33,654 nucleotides of DNA from contig VRUI01000052.1 in the NCBI GenBank assembly GCA_019456225.1, forward strand, positions 1 to 33,654. The letters run 5' to 3'. The position numbers and the translations under genes were made by a program. The notes below the pieces were generated by a model. It searched no databases. It was not told where the DNA came from and saw only the letters and a program-made list of their open reading frames with translations. Position 1 is the first letter of the stretch; every line of letters begins with the position of its first letter. Source of the DNA: Planctomycetota bacterium (GTDB lineage: Bacteria; Planctomycetota; Phycisphaerae; Sedimentisphaerales; Anaerohalosphaeraceae). This document shows, in pieces, positions 6,591-16,081 of this stretch.

Positions 6591-9500
6591 ATGTATGAAA
6601 TAAAAAAAACAAATATTAAGAGATTTACCCTACTATGTGCGGTTGTTATGGCCATTGCATGTGTTGTGACGCCGGTTGACGCCGGATCGATTGTGATTCC
6701 GGCCTGGTCGTTTACGCGTGGCAACGCCCAGGTCCACGCTGATCCAGCCCAGTACGCCGATGCCGGGCCGATCGTGGTCAACGGCCTAGCCGAAAACTGG
6801 GGTTGGACCGTTGAGTATGACTTCGAGGTCCCTGTTGAAGCCAAATACACGATTCAGATCTGCTATGCATCGGCCGAGTCGCGGCCGGTCAATGTCCTTG
6901 TGGACTCGAAGTGGGTGGGCACAGCGTGCGACCGCGTGACGTTTGGTCCGAAAGACCCGGACACCCCCACATCAAATAGCAGCGGCGCGACATGGGACCT
7001 AGTATCCGGGAGGTGGGAAGATGTCGTGACGATCTGGCGCAAGTCGCCACTCAGTAAGGGCAAGCACACAGTGAAACTCACGCGACGCCAGCCGCTGCCG
7101 CACGTGCTAGCTATACGTATTGAGACCGACACAGAATTTCCCAAAGACTGGCAGCAGCCTCAGTTCAAGGTGCGCGACATCAACAGCATCCCGGCAAAGT
7201 ACCGCGAGGCCTTGCTGGATTCTGGCAGCGCCCTGGCGACACTGCCGCCACCGCTGGTGCTTCCGAAGACGAAGGCTCTCGGATCCTTGAAGATTCCAGC
7301 CCATACATTCGATCGCGGCAATGCCAACATCTACGCGAGCCCCGACCAATATGTCATGGCCGGCACGTTGACCGGCAATGGCCCGTCTGCTTCAGGCGAG
7401 TCGGTGGTCGAATACGACATCGAGTTCCCGGTCACCGCCGAGTATACGTTCCAAGTTCGTTATGCGGCGGTCGAACCGCGGCCGACCGATGTCTACCTCG
7501 ACGGCAAGAAGTTCGGCAAGAGCTGCGTCGGCATATCGCATAATACGTCGAACTATGTGCGGCCCCACAAATTCCCGGTCAACAGTGAGACCACGAAGGC
7601 CGAGAGCCTCTATGACTATAAGAAGGGAACCGTTCTGAAGATGTCGATCGCCCAGGGCAAGCACACGGTGAAACTTGCCCGGCGCGGGCTGCTTCCTCAT
7701 CTCGTGTCACTGACATTCGATTCCGATACGGCATTTCCGAAGGATTGGCAGCAGCCGGAGCGAAAGACGGACCTGAGCAAACTTCCCGCACCGCAGCATA
7801 CGGCCTTTCTGCCTAAGGGCGCCGTTAACGTGGCCGCCATGAAGCTGGCCGTTCAGGATGCGATCAAGACATATGGTTCGCGGTATCCGAAAGGCTCTCA
7901 GTATTTGAAGCAACTGTCCGAGTTGGCCGCGAAGCAAGGAGCCGAGGACGCAACCCCGGAGCAGCAGAAAGAAATCCATAACGAGTCGCTAGCGCTTCGG
8001 CGTGAAATCATGCTGGCCCATCCGAAGATGGATTTCGATAAGCTGCTCTTCCTCAAACGGTCATCCCGCCATTACAGCCACACCTATGCGGGTCCGCAGG
8101 CCAACATCATGGGCGGCAGTCTTTGTGTCCTCTCGCCGGTATCGCCGGACGGCAAGGTCACCTCGCTCGTGCCGGAGCTTGAAGGTGGATTGTTTGGCCG
8201 GTTCGATCTGTCGTTCGACGCGAAGAAGGTGGTTTTCACCTACAAGAAGACGCCCCGGGGAGCGTTCCGAATATACGAGGTGGATATCAATCCATCGGCC
8301 GGAACGATGATCACGGGCAGTCTGCGTCAGCTTACCTTCGGCGGCGACGAGGATGAGAAAGAGGCGAAGCGATGCCAGACTACAGACTGGTTGAAGGGCG
8401 GCTTCTGCGACATGTACCCGTGCTATTTGCCTAGCGGCAAGATCATGTTCGCGAGCACGCGCGCGCAGCGCATTGTCTACTGTGCGCCGCAGCCGGTGAC
8501 GACGCTGTACGTGATGGACGCTGACGGCAAGAACATGCGGCAACTGTCGGAGAACGTGGTCAGTGAGACCATCCCAACAATGCTGAACGACGGCCGGGTG
8601 ATCTACACGCGCTGGGAGTATCTCGACAAGGGATTGGGCGGCGTCCAGAACCTTTGGGCAATGCGTCCCGACGGCAGGGGTGTCGATCACGTCTATAAGT
8701 TGAACAACAACTGGCCCTCCGCCATGGGCGCCACCCGCGCCATTCCGGGCAGTGAGAAGTTCGTGACGGTTGCCGGAAACCACTACCAGCCGTCATGGGG
8801 CTCGGTTGTGCTGCTTGACGTGCGCCGCAGTCGGCGTACACATGAGGCGATGCACTGCATCACGCCCGCTATCCCGTATCGCCCCAGGTACAATAACAAC
8901 CTGCTGCAGTACGGCGCCTTCACGGATCCGTACCCGTTCTCGGAGAAGTTCTTCCTCGCTTCCCATCAAGCCGCCGGCGTCAAGTATGAGCGCGGCTCGG
9001 AGTTTGGGCTCTGCTTACTGGACGCGTGGGGCAACAGCGCGGAGTTGTATCGAGACCCGGCGATATCGTCCTTTGAACCCATGCCGCTGCGACCCCGTCA
9101 GAAGCCGCCAGAAGTCGTTGCGGCGGATATCACTGACCGGGCCGACCGGGCCGGTAAAGAGAAGAAGACCGGCACCATGTTCATACAGGACATATACCAG
9201 GGAATGACGGGCATCGAGCGCGGCCGGGTCAAGTATGTGCGGGTCATGGGCGCGCTGGAGTGGCCATGGGACGAAACAGGCATGTCGTGGACTCTCGGTA
9301 AGGATCCACATCGGAAAGTGATCTACGGCGTCGCCAAGGTGCATGCAGATGGGTCGGCCTACTTCACCGTGCCGGCGAAAGAAAATGTCTTCTTCCAGGC
9401 GCTGGACAAGGACTACATGGCCGTGCAGGAGATGGCAACTTACATCAACGTGATGCCGGGCGAGAGCCGGTCCTGTGTCGGATGTCATGAGCCGCGTCGC

Positions 9501-10022
9501 AACGCGCCCGCCGTTGCCGGCAGCCGGGCGATGGCCATGGAATATCCTCCCGAAACGCCTGCGCCGCAGCCGGGCGATACGGGGGTCCGTATCGTCGACT
9601 TCACCGCAGATATTCAGTCGATCATCGATGAGAATTGCATTACGTGTCATAGCGGCAAGACCCCCAAGGGCCGCCTGAATCTTGCGAATGTGCCGAACGG
9701 GAAGTTTAGTCGTTCATACGACAACCTGGTCGCCACCGACTTCATACGCTACAGGGGTCAGGGCGTGGCTGCCAACAAAGCCGTGCCACCACTGACGCAC
9801 GGCTCGCGCGTGAGCCAATTTATGGAAATGTTTGGGAAGAACGCTTCTGCTTCCACGTATGGGCACGCCAAGGTCGTCCTCTCTCGCGAGGAGATGATCA
9901 GGATATCCACCTGGATAGATGCCAATGTCCCGTACTGGGGCAGTTATCGCGGCCCATACCATGTCACGGAAAAGGATAACCCGGACTTCCGTCTGTTGCC
10001 GCTGCCGGGGGTGGTGAAATGA
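6591..10022 (+). CDS. HZS-alpha-like dihaem c-type cytochrome with beta-propeller (paralogue 1)
   Basis: A 1143-aa exported protein. After a signal peptide (to about residue 32) come two related beta-sandwich domains (about 33-180 and 240-365), each opening IPA.(S/T)F.RGNA. About 480-860 is a TolB/WD-like propeller (YVMDADGKNMRQLS, MLNDGRVIYTRWEY, AMRPDGRGVDHVY). The next segment (MFIQDIYQGM, KVHADGSAYFTVPA, INVMPGESRSCVGCH) matches the hydrazine synthase alpha-subunit middle-domain family. Haem c motifs are CVGCH at C962 and CITCH at C1016. Homologues are common in non-anammox planctomycetes, so the name does not imply hydrazine synthesis. ATG 6591 has AGGAG 10 nt upstream and gives a clean signal peptide; ATG 6552 (AAGGA nearby) is a possible longer start. 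It overlaps the next gene by ATGA, implying translational coupling. Confidence 0.8.
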   Translation: MYEIKKTNIKRFTLLCAVVMAIACVVTPVDAGSIVIPAWSFTRGNAQVHADPAQYADAGPIVVNGLAENWGWTVEYDFEVPVEAKYTIQICYASAESRPVNVLVDSKWVGTACDRVTFGPKDPDTPTSNSSGATWDLVSGRWEDVVTIWRKSPLSKGKHTVKLTRRQPLPHVLAIRIETDTEFPKDWQQPQFKVRDINSIPAKYREALLDSGSALATLPPPLVLPKTKALGSLKIPAHTFDRGNANIYASPDQYVMAGTLTGNGPSASGESVVEYDIEFPVTAEYTFQVRYAAVEPRPTDVYLDGKKFGKSCVGISHNTSNYVRPHKFPVNSETTKAESLYDYKKGTVLKMSIAQGKHTVKLARRGLLPHLVSLTFDSDTAFPKDWQQPERKTDLSKLPAPQHTAFLPKGAVNVAAMKLAVQDAIKTYGSRYPKGSQYLKQLSELAAKQGAEDATPEQQKEIHNESLALRREIMLAHPKMDFDKLLFLKRSSRHYSHTYAGPQANIMGGSLCVLSPVSPDGKVTSLVPELEGGLFGRFDLSFDAKKVVFTYKKTPRGAFRIYEVDINPSAGTMITGSLRQLTFGGDEDEKEAKRCQTTDWLKGGFCDMYPCYLPSGKIMFASTRAQRIVYCAPQPVTTLYVMDADGKNMRQLSENVVSETIPTMLNDGRVIYTRWEYLDKGLGGVQNLWAMRPDGRGVDHVYKLNNNWPSAMGATRAIPGSEKFVTVAGNHYQPSWGSVVLLDVRRSRRTHEAMHCITPAIPYRPRYNNNLLQYGAFTDPYPFSEKFFLASHQAAGVKYERGSEFGLCLLDAWGNSAELYRDPAISSFEPMPLRPRQKPPEVVAADITDRADRAGKEKKTGTMFIQDIYQGMTGIERGRVKYVRVMGALEWPWDETGMSWTLGKDPHRKVIYGVAKVHADGSAYFTVPAKENVFFQALDKDYMAVQEMATYINVMPGESRSCVGCHEPRRNAPAVAGSRAMAMEYPPETPAPQPGDTGVRIVDFTADIQSIIDENCITCHSGKTPKGRLNLANVPNGKFSRSYDNLVATDFIRYRGQGVAANKAVPPLTHGSRVSQFMEMFGKNASASTYGHAKVVLSREEMIRISTWIDANVPYWGSYRGPYHVTEKDNPDFRLLPLPGVVK

Positions 10023-11638
10023 GTTATGCTGCAACAACAGTCAGGACTCTCGTCGCCGTGCTTCTCACATTCGCGGTCGTCGCGCCTGCGGCTCAGAAGG
10101 CTCCGCTGAGGGACGAATTCCAGAATCTATACGCGGATTTCGGGCAGAAGACCATGGTGCGGTTGAGCACCATATCCGGCCCCAAGGCCGTGAAGATGCG
10201 CCGAGATCAATTGCCTGGCAAGCAGTGGATGGTGACGACCGGCAGCTACAACTTCAAGCTGACCATTCAGGACAAGGCCGATTACAGCATTGAGAAACTG
10301 ATGGCTATGCTTGAAAAACTGCCAGCCATATACTTGAGCGTTGGTGTCGCTGCATCCGACGATGGGGAAGACGGCATAGCCGTCTATGCGGACCTCGGCG
10401 GGGCAACGTGCAGCGGCGGGTTGGGGTATATCGACATGCTTCCTACTGCAGCCACCGCCGCGATGGTCCGGGCACTCGGCCGCGCGATGGCAGAGGAAGC
10501 CAAGTCGGAGGACGAGACGGTACCGCAGCAATGGATCGCGGCCAGTAAGAGGGACGCTATACCGGTCTCCGCCGGCGTCAGTTCATCATGGGACGCAGAA
10601 ATCGAAGAGTACGCGGAGCTATATGCCGTGTGCATGTACGCGAAGAATGCATACAAATTTACTCTTCTCCGGATTCGTTCGCAAAGGCGTTTCGCGATCT
10701 GGACAAAGATAGTGGCCAGCCAGGCCCCGATTCTGGGGCAGACGCCAGCGGTGGCAAAGGTGTCAGAAGCGCAGATCGCCGAAGCTCAGAAGCTGGGGAT
10801 CCCGGTCGCTTTCACGAATGAGATCGGCATGAAGTTTGTGCTCGTGCCCGCGGGCACCTTCATGATGGGCTCACGGGACTCGGTGAAGGAAGTTGCACAA
10901 CGCTGCAACATGCCGCAAGCGCAGTTAGGTTGGTTCGTCGACGAGGTCCCGCGCCACGAAGTGACGCTCACAGCCTTCTACATGTCGATCCATGAAGTCA
11001 CGCAAGGGCAGTACGCTTCGCTTATACGGCCGAGCGGCCACGACCGACGCGATGCAGACTGGGTAATCATGAGGTGTCCCGCGGAGTTACAGGGAGCGAC
11101 CAAGCCGGTTGTCTTAGTTTCCAGGGACGACTCAGAGAAGTTCTTCAAGGCCTTGGGCCAGCGAGAGGCGAAGGATGGGCGGAATTATTCGCTTCCCACG
11201 GAAGCGCAGTGGGAATACGCCTGCCGCGCGGGTAGTACGACTCCATTCTCTTTCGGCGAGACCATCTCGACCGACCAAGCGAACTATGATGGCCGCTACA
11301 CCTACGCCGACGGCAAGCAGGGCGAGAATCGCGGGGAAACCGTGGCCGTAGGCAGTCTGCCTGCCAATGCGTGGGGCCTTCATGAGATGCACGGTAATGT
11401 CAGTGAGTGGTGCCACGACTGGCACGCCGAATATGTTGGCGGGCCTGAGACAGATCCCAAAGGGCCGAAGAAAGGCGTTAGAGAGCACATTATCCGCGGC
11501 GGCGCCTGGCGCAGCTATCCCGGTGCGTGCCGGTCCGCATGCCGCCTGCAGGCACACACCAGCTTCCGGTCCCACCACGTCGGCTTCCGCGCGGTATGCG
11601 CAATCCCCATCAAGCCCGCCGAGCCCACACAGAAGTAG
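10019..11638 (+). CDS. Secreted SUMF1-domain protein with degenerate peptidase-like N-terminus
   Basis: A 539-aa protein with a signal peptide (to about residue 25). It starts in the ATGA overlap with the HZS-alpha-like gene. About residues 30-235 form an N-terminal domain that appears related to the zincin domain of the 108-1868 protein, but the HEXXH position reads VRALGRA; a later EEYAELYAVCMY parallels EFWAESVQAWF. About 255-535 is a SUMF1/FGE-like domain (FVLVPAGTFMMGS, SLPTEAQWEYACRAGSTTP, GLHEMHGNVSEW, GFRAVC). The two catalytic Cys positions of true FGE fall on Pro and Ser when aligned from GFR. Close coupling to the dihaem protein suggests the two work together, perhaps as a binding or assembly partner. 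No sulfatase gene is present in the window. Confidence 0.8.
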   Translation: MSYAATTVRTLVAVLLTFAVVAPAAQKAPLRDEFQNLYADFGQKTMVRLSTISGPKAVKMRRDQLPGKQWMVTTGSYNFKLTIQDKADYSIEKLMAMLEKLPAIYLSVGVAASDDGEDGIAVYADLGGATCSGGLGYIDMLPTAATAAMVRALGRAMAEEAKSEDETVPQQWIAASKRDAIPVSAGVSSSWDAEIEEYAELYAVCMYAKNAYKFTLLRIRSQRRFAIWTKIVASQAPILGQTPAVAKVSEAQIAEAQKLGIPVAFTNEIGMKFVLVPAGTFMMGSRDSVKEVAQRCNMPQAQLGWFVDEVPRHEVTLTAFYMSIHEVTQGQYASLIRPSGHDRRDADWVIMRCPAELQGATKPVVLVSRDDSEKFFKALGQREAKDGRNYSLPTEAQWEYACRAGSTTPFSFGETISTDQANYDGRYTYADGKQGENRGETVAVGSLPANAWGLHEMHGNVSEWCHDWHAEYVGGPETDPKGPKKGVREHIIRGGAWRSYPGACRSACRLQAHTSFRSHHVGFRAVCAIPIKPAEPTQK

Positions 11639-11832
11639 CGGCAGGGCTCTTGGACCCGCGAACCTCTGCTCCGTGCCTCCGTGGTGAATCTCTTTTGCAA
11701 AGGAAAAGTCCCGAATGTCGGTTGAGTACGGGATGCCGGAAAAGTTAGTAAACTCGCGTAGTTTAAGGCCAATTTCATGGCCTATGGGATGGTAGTTAAT
11801 TAAAGGAGACTATTGTCAATACACTCACAACA
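11639..11832. other. Short intergenic spacer between two SUMF1 genes
   Basis: The segment 11664-11690 contains CTCCGTGCCTCCGTGGTGAA, a type of short dispersed intergenic sequence that I have seen in many environmental bacterial genomes. AAAGGAG lies at 11802-11808. No terminator-like hairpin was seen. Confidence 0.3.
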
Positions 11833-12792
11833 GTGACAAAGGATCTGGCCACGCAAAGCGTTTTTGTGCTGCTGGTCGCCACAACCTGCTGTCTTGCGGG
11901 CTGCGCCTCCGCGCGCGATGGCGAGCATGGAACAGCGACGCCCGGCACGGAGCTGCCGCCGACGCCATCCTGGGCGCAGGTCTCCAAGGCCCAGATTGCC
12001 GAGGCGAGGAAGTTGGACGTTCCGGTCGCCTTTGCCAATAAGGCCGGCATCAAGTTTGTATTGGTTCCCGAGGGTGACTTCTTGATGGGCAGCGCCGAGG
12101 ATGAGCCGGGCAGGTATCCGGTAGAGGGCCCCCAGCACAAGGTCACGATTCGAAAGCCATTCTATGTTGCGATCCACCAGGTGACACAAGGCCAATGGAA
12201 GTCCGCTGTGGGCACCAAACCATGGTTGGTCGAACGAGCGCACAGCGTGCGGGACGATCCCGCCAACGTGGCCACCTGGGTCGATTGGGACGATGCCACG
12301 AATTTTTGTGCCAGGCTCAGCAAGAAAGAGAGTAGGCCCTATCGTCTTCTGTCAGAAGCCGAATGGGAGTACATGTGCCGAGCCGGCAGCACAACACGTT
12401 ACTTTTATGGCGATGATCTCAAGCTGGAAAAGCTGAATGAATACGGCTGGTACGGTCAAGAGGGCTGGTACGGGCGCGCCGCCGACGATAGATACGTGCG
12501 GCCGCCGGGATTGAAGAAACCGAATGCCTGGGGCATCTATGACACCATCGGCAGCGTCTGGGAAATGTGCCAGGATGTCATGCACCCGAACTATGAAGGC
12601 GCACCTGCCGACGGCAGCGCTTGGATCACGGGTGGCCCCATTGATAAAGAACCGGATCACCCGCTTCGCGGCGGCGGTTCGCATAGCGATGACAGGCGTG
12701 TTCGTACAGCAAGCCGCCACTCCTATCACCAGTCGGCCAGCAGCCACTATGTTGGTTTTCGCGTCTGTTGTGATCTTCCTCCGCGCAAGTAA
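11833..12792 (+). CDS. SUMF1-domain lipoprotein
   Basis: A 319-aa protein with a lipobox (LAGC, Cys24), so probably lipid-anchored. About residues 50-315 form a SUMF1/FGE-like domain (FVLVPEGDFLMGS, RLLSEAEWEYMCRAGSTTRY, GIYDTIGSVWEMCQD, VGFRVCC). The C-terminal core lacks both FGE catalytic cysteines. The segment before the domain (VSKAQIAEARKLDVPVAFANKAG) is closely related to the matching linker in the other two SUMF1 proteins here, so the three are paralogues. The start is uncertain: GTG 11833 has no ribosome-binding site, while a good AAAGGAG at 11802-11808 faces ATT 11812 and GTC 11815 in the same frame, suggesting a non-standard or mutated start. The 3' end abuts an IS66 relic. Confidence 0.7.
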   Translation: MTKDLATQSVFVLLVATTCCLAGCASARDGEHGTATPGTELPPTPSWAQVSKAQIAEARKLDVPVAFANKAGIKFVLVPEGDFLMGSAEDEPGRYPVEGPQHKVTIRKPFYVAIHQVTQGQWKSAVGTKPWLVERAHSVRDDPANVATWVDWDDATNFCARLSKKESRPYRLLSEAEWEYMCRAGSTTRYFYGDDLKLEKLNEYGWYGQEGWYGRAADDRYVRPPGLKKPNAWGIYDTIGSVWEMCQDVMHPNYEGAPADGSAWITGGPIDKEPDHPLRGGGSHSDDRRVRTASRHSYHQSASSHYVGFRVCCDLPPRK

Positions 12793-13049
12793 AGTGTATG
12801 TATCGGCGCGAAAACACCATGTCCAGAAACGCTTTTTGTTTTCCTTATGTCCGGTTTCATCTACATTAAGTTTTGCTTCATTGGGCAGATATTCAAGTAG
12901 TACAGCAACCTGTTTTTCAAGTTTCGCGATGCGGCGAATATAGAATTGTTCTGTTTTTCAAGTCTGCTGGGATTGATAGAAAGGCCATTTTTAGCTAATT
13001 TGAAGTTAAGTTTTGCTTGATCAGTAAGAAAAAAACGAATTTTTCGCAC
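12790..13049 (-). pseudogene. IS66-family transposase relic, internally deleted and frameshifted
   Basis: Minus-strand translation gives a coiled-coil segment (IRRIAKLEKQVAVLLEYL) joined directly to PNEAKLNVDETGHKENKKR and FWTWCFRADTYTLL. VDETG....K..WTWCFRA is the start of the IS66 DDE catalytic domain. The zinc-finger and linker region that normally separates the coiled coil from the catalytic domain is missing, and the far N-terminal part (KLNFKLAKNGLSINPSRLEKQ) is in another frame. The end toward 12790 stops in the last codons of the SUMF1 lipoprotein gene. Confidence 0.7.
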
Positions 13050-13112
13050 ATTATGGAAATAAAACCTGCATACTCTGCGTTTAAAACTATATTAATACCT
13101 AAGGCTGTATGG
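12958..13112 (-). repeat. IS66-like end shared with the fold-back element at 6 kb
   Basis: This stretch matches 6265-6408 in the same orientation and 6082-6155 inverted, with nearly identical blocks such as GCAGGTTTTATTTCCATAA on the minus strand. It is the DNA just 5' of the deleted transposase. From 13113 to 13254 I see no gene; AGGAG for the next gene is at 13243-13247. Confidence 0.65.
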
Positions 13113-13254
13113 GAAATGTCAGATTATAAGGCTCAGCCATATCGACCGTAACAGCGTAGACTTCGCAAATCGGAAAGTTATTAACCCGAAGCCACGTCTT
13201 GCCCCGGTCATAAGATATATATATCATAACTGAAATTGCACTAGGAGAATCAAC

Positions 13255-14550
13255 ATGGTCTCGAAATCAGCACCGGCAGCACTACCGTTCGTAGTCGTAT
13301 GCCTCATTCTTGGTAGCGTCTTGTCGGCCGTTCCGGCTTCGGCAGAGGACACGCCGTCAACGTGGCCGCAATGGCATGGCATCAATCGCGACGCCAAATC
13401 ACCCGAAACGGGGCTACTGAAAGCATGGCCGGAAGGCGGCCCCAAAAAACTATGGTCTGTCACCAACGGGCTCGGCTATGGATGGTCCACGGTGTCCATC
13501 TATGACGGGCTGATCTATGCCACGGGCCTCAGGCACGAAGGCACAAACTACAGCGAAGACGCCGGAAATATATGGCTGACAGCGCTTGATATGGACGGCA
13601 ACATCAAGTGGCGCAAGGACGTTGGCCCCGCCTACGTGGGGCATCACGTCTACCAGGGCTCACGCGCAACACCCACATGCGATGACGGGAATGTGTATCT
13701 GCTGCGCTGCCTGGGCATACTCGGCTGCTACGATGCCAAGACCGGAGAGACGAAGTGGCAACGGAATATCAAGAAAGACTTCAAGGGACAGAAGGTCAGG
13801 TGGGAGTACTCCGAGTCGGTGATGATTCTCGATGATCTCGTGATCGTCACACCGGGCGGCGTCAACAGTTTCATGGTGGCCCTCAACAAGAAGAACGGCA
13901 AGACTGTGTGGGAGTCGGGCCCATTTGGAGCCGCTGGCTACAGCTCACCGATCTACGTTGAGCACGAGGGCATCCCGATGATCATTAACGGTGCCGGCAG
14001 CGGCATTGCCGGCGTCCACGCCAAGACAGGCAAGATCCTGTGGACCAACGGATTCGCCGCGAAGAACATGGCCAACTGCCCCACACCGATATTCGCGGAC
14101 GGCCATGTGTTCTGGGCGGTCGGCTACGGCAAGGGCGGTATCTGCATCAAGCTGTCGGTAGACGGCGACAAGGTGACAGCGACAGAAGCATGGCGAACCA
14201 AGAAAATAAGAACCCAGTATGGCGGGTACGTGTATCACGACGGCTACCTTTACGGAAACAATATGTACAAATGGTCATGCCTTGAGTTCAAGACCGGCAA
14301 AGTGATGTGGGAGGCCAAGGGCATCAAGAAAGGTGCGATCAGCTATGCCGACGGGATGCTCTATCTTTTCGGCATAGACAAGGGGCACACCATGCTCGTG
14401 CCGGCAACGCCAAAGGAATTCAAACCCACCGGCGAGTTCAAGCTATCCGAGGAGAAGGGCGAGCCTGCACGACCGCACCCGGTGATCGAAGGTGGCCGCC
14501 TCTATTTGAGGTTCTATGAGAAATTGCATTGCTTTGATATCAAGGACTGA
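13255..14550 (+). CDS. Secreted PQQ-type beta-propeller protein (paralogue 1)
   Basis: A 431-aa protein with a signal peptide (cleavage near ASA-E, residue 30). The mature protein opens [18 protein letters not shown] and then runs as repeated blades of the PQQ_2/BamB-like type ([53 protein letters not shown], closing [16 protein letters not shown]). Members of this family in planctomycetes are annotated as PQQ-binding-like propellers. No PQQ-ligating dehydrogenase motif or haem site is visible, so a scaffold or binding role is as likely as catalysis. ATG 13255 is well placed behind AGGAG. The next PQQ gene follows after 45 nt. Ten codons of a near-identical 5' end recur at 19605. Confidence 0.8.
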   Translation: MVSKSAPAALPFVVVCLILGSVLSAVPASAEDTPSTWPQWHGINRDAKSPETGLLKAWPEGGPKKLWSVTNGLGYGWSTVSIYDGLIYATGLRHEGTNYSEDAGNIWLTALDMDGNIKWRKDVGPAYVGHHVYQGSRATPTCDDGNVYLLRCLGILGCYDAKTGETKWQRNIKKDFKGQKVRWEYSESVMILDDLVIVTPGGVNSFMVALNKKNGKTVWESGPFGAAGYSSPIYVEHEGIPMIINGAGSGIAGVHAKTGKILWTNGFAAKNMANCPTPIFADGHVFWAVGYGKGGICIKLSVDGDKVTATEAWRTKKIRTQYGGYVYHDGYLYGNNMYKWSCLEFKTGKVMWEAKGIKKGAISYADGMLYLFGIDKGHTMLVPATPKEFKPTGEFKLSEEKGEPARPHPVIEGGRLYLRFYEKLHCFDIKD

Positions 14551-14595
14551 GTTACTATAACTATCTATCGTTAACGTACACAAAGGAGCACCATC

Positions 14596-16023
14596 GTGAA
14601 GAACAAAAAAGTCTATCGAATCGCGTACCTAATCCCCGTCCTCGCCGTCCTGCTCGGAGGCCAAAGCGTCACCCAGGCGGAAGTCGGTCCTGTAGCGACT
14701 GGCTGGCCGCAATGGCGCGGCCCGAATCGCGACGGTAAATCGGCCGACACAGGCCTGCTCAAAAGCTGGCCGAAGGGTGGACCGAAGAAACTGTGGGAGG
14801 TCAAAGATATCGGCAATGGCTATTCCAGCGTCACTCTTGATGACGGCCTGGTCTATATCACCGGTCGCAAACCGCATGCGGACGAAAAGATCGAATATAA
14901 GAACCCCCCGAAGCACATCTGGCAGATCAAGGGCCAGGGCTTCTATATCACTGCTATCGACGACGCTACCGGAAAAGTGAAGCAGTCCAAAGATGTCACT
15001 ACCGCGTATTACGATCAACTCCGTGCCGATGGCACCCGCGAGAATCTCTCCTACAAAGGCACGCGTGCCAGCATCACAATCGAGGACGACCGCCTCTATG
15101 TCACCACCGGCCTGGGCGAAATCATGTGTCTGAAGAAGGATACATTCGAACGCATTTGGACGCGCAAAGTCCAGGAAAAGGAGTTTGGCAGCGGCATTAC
15201 CGGTCATGGGTGGGGGTTTGCTGAATCGATCCTGATCCATAAAGACAAGGCCATCTATTGCACCGGCGGTGACATAACGTACATGATCGCACTGGACAAG
15301 ATGACGGGTAAGACTCTGTGGAAATCGCCTCCGAACGGCCAGAGCCAATACGGCTCGACCATTTATGCTGACGTGGATGGTGTGCCGATGCTTGTCAATG
15401 GCAGCCGTGTCGGCCTCATGGGCGTTCACGCTGAAACAGGCGCAGAACTCTGGAAGTATGAATTCGCCAAGGGCAACACGGCAAGCTGCAATACGCCGAT
15501 CTATTCGGACGGCTTTGTCTTCTGGCCCTGCGGCTACGGCAAAGGCGGCATCTGCCTTAAGATGACTGCCGACGGTCAAAAGGTTGCAGCCACTAAGGCC
15601 TGGGAAACCAAAGACGCGAGCTGTCACCACGGTGGCATGATCTTGCACGAGGGTTATCTCTACGGAAACAACAAGAACGGTTTCGTCTGCATCGATTTCA
15701 AAACGGGCGAAACCATGTGGAAGACGAAGGACTTCGACAAGGACAAAAGGATTCCAAAGGGGTCCCTCTGCTGGGCCGATGGCATGTTCTACGTTTTCGC
15801 CGAGAAAGCCGGTGAAATGTTCCTGTGCGACTGCACCCCGAAAGGCTATGAGATCAAGGGCCGCTTCTTCGCCGAAGGTTTTGCCGACAAGTCCGGCTGG
15901 ACGAAGGAACTGAAACGCACCATGGGCCCCAGTTGGGCTCACCCGGTGGTCACCGGCGGAAAGCTATACCTGCGTCACTTCGACAAATTGTATTGCTTTG
16001 ATGTCACTGCGGCCCAGCATTGA
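14596..16023 (+). CDS. Secreted PQQ-type beta-propeller protein (paralogue 2)
   Basis: A 475-aa protein starting at GTG behind AAAGGAG (spacing 7), with a signal peptide ending near residue 28. It opens GWPQWRGPNRDGKSADTGL and carries blade signatures (AIDDATGKVKQS, ALDKMTGKTLWKSP, GVHAETGAELWKYE, IDFKTGETMWKTKD, final LYLRHFDKLYCFDV). It is longer than paralogues 1 and 3 through inserts near residues 95-160. The intergenic leader and first ~45 codons are almost identical in DNA to those of the gene at 19912. It lies between paralogue 1 and the second HZS-alpha-like gene (58 nt downstream), so these three are probably co-transcribed. Confidence 0.8.
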   Translation: MKNKKVYRIAYLIPVLAVLLGGQSVTQAEVGPVATGWPQWRGPNRDGKSADTGLLKSWPKGGPKKLWEVKDIGNGYSSVTLDDGLVYITGRKPHADEKIEYKNPPKHIWQIKGQGFYITAIDDATGKVKQSKDVTTAYYDQLRADGTRENLSYKGTRASITIEDDRLYVTTGLGEIMCLKKDTFERIWTRKVQEKEFGSGITGHGWGFAESILIHKDKAIYCTGGDITYMIALDKMTGKTLWKSPPNGQSQYGSTIYADVDGVPMLVNGSRVGLMGVHAETGAELWKYEFAKGNTASCNTPIYSDGFVFWPCGYGKGGICLKMTADGQKVAATKAWETKDASCHHGGMILHEGYLYGNNKNGFVCIDFKTGETMWKTKDFDKDKRIPKGSLCWADGMFYVFAEKAGEMFLCDCTPKGYEIKGRFFAEGFADKSGWTKELKRTMGPSWAHPVVTGGKLYLRHFDKLYCFDVTAAQH

Positions 16024-16081
16024 TCCCGCAGTGAAAACTGAGTATTTTATATGTATCATATTCACATGAGGAATTGCTGAT

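Noticed and set aside
8061-9650. Minus-strand frames (240 and 211 codons) opposite the first HZS-alpha-like gene
   Set aside because: The sense strand encodes propeller blades and haem motifs; the antisense frames are shadows.
108-12792. Sulfatase-activating formylglycine enzymes
   Set aside because: Catalytic cysteine positions are not conserved and no sulfatase gene is nearby.
12861-13049. Independent 62-aa minus-strand gene
   Set aside because: Its sequence is an out-of-frame reading of the IS66 coiled coil; the family match appears only when the frame is shifted.
14629-15942. Long minus-strand open frame (437 codons) opposite PQQ paralogue 2
   Set aside because: No ribosome-binding site or family motif. 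It is the antisense shadow of a clearly coding GC-rich gene.
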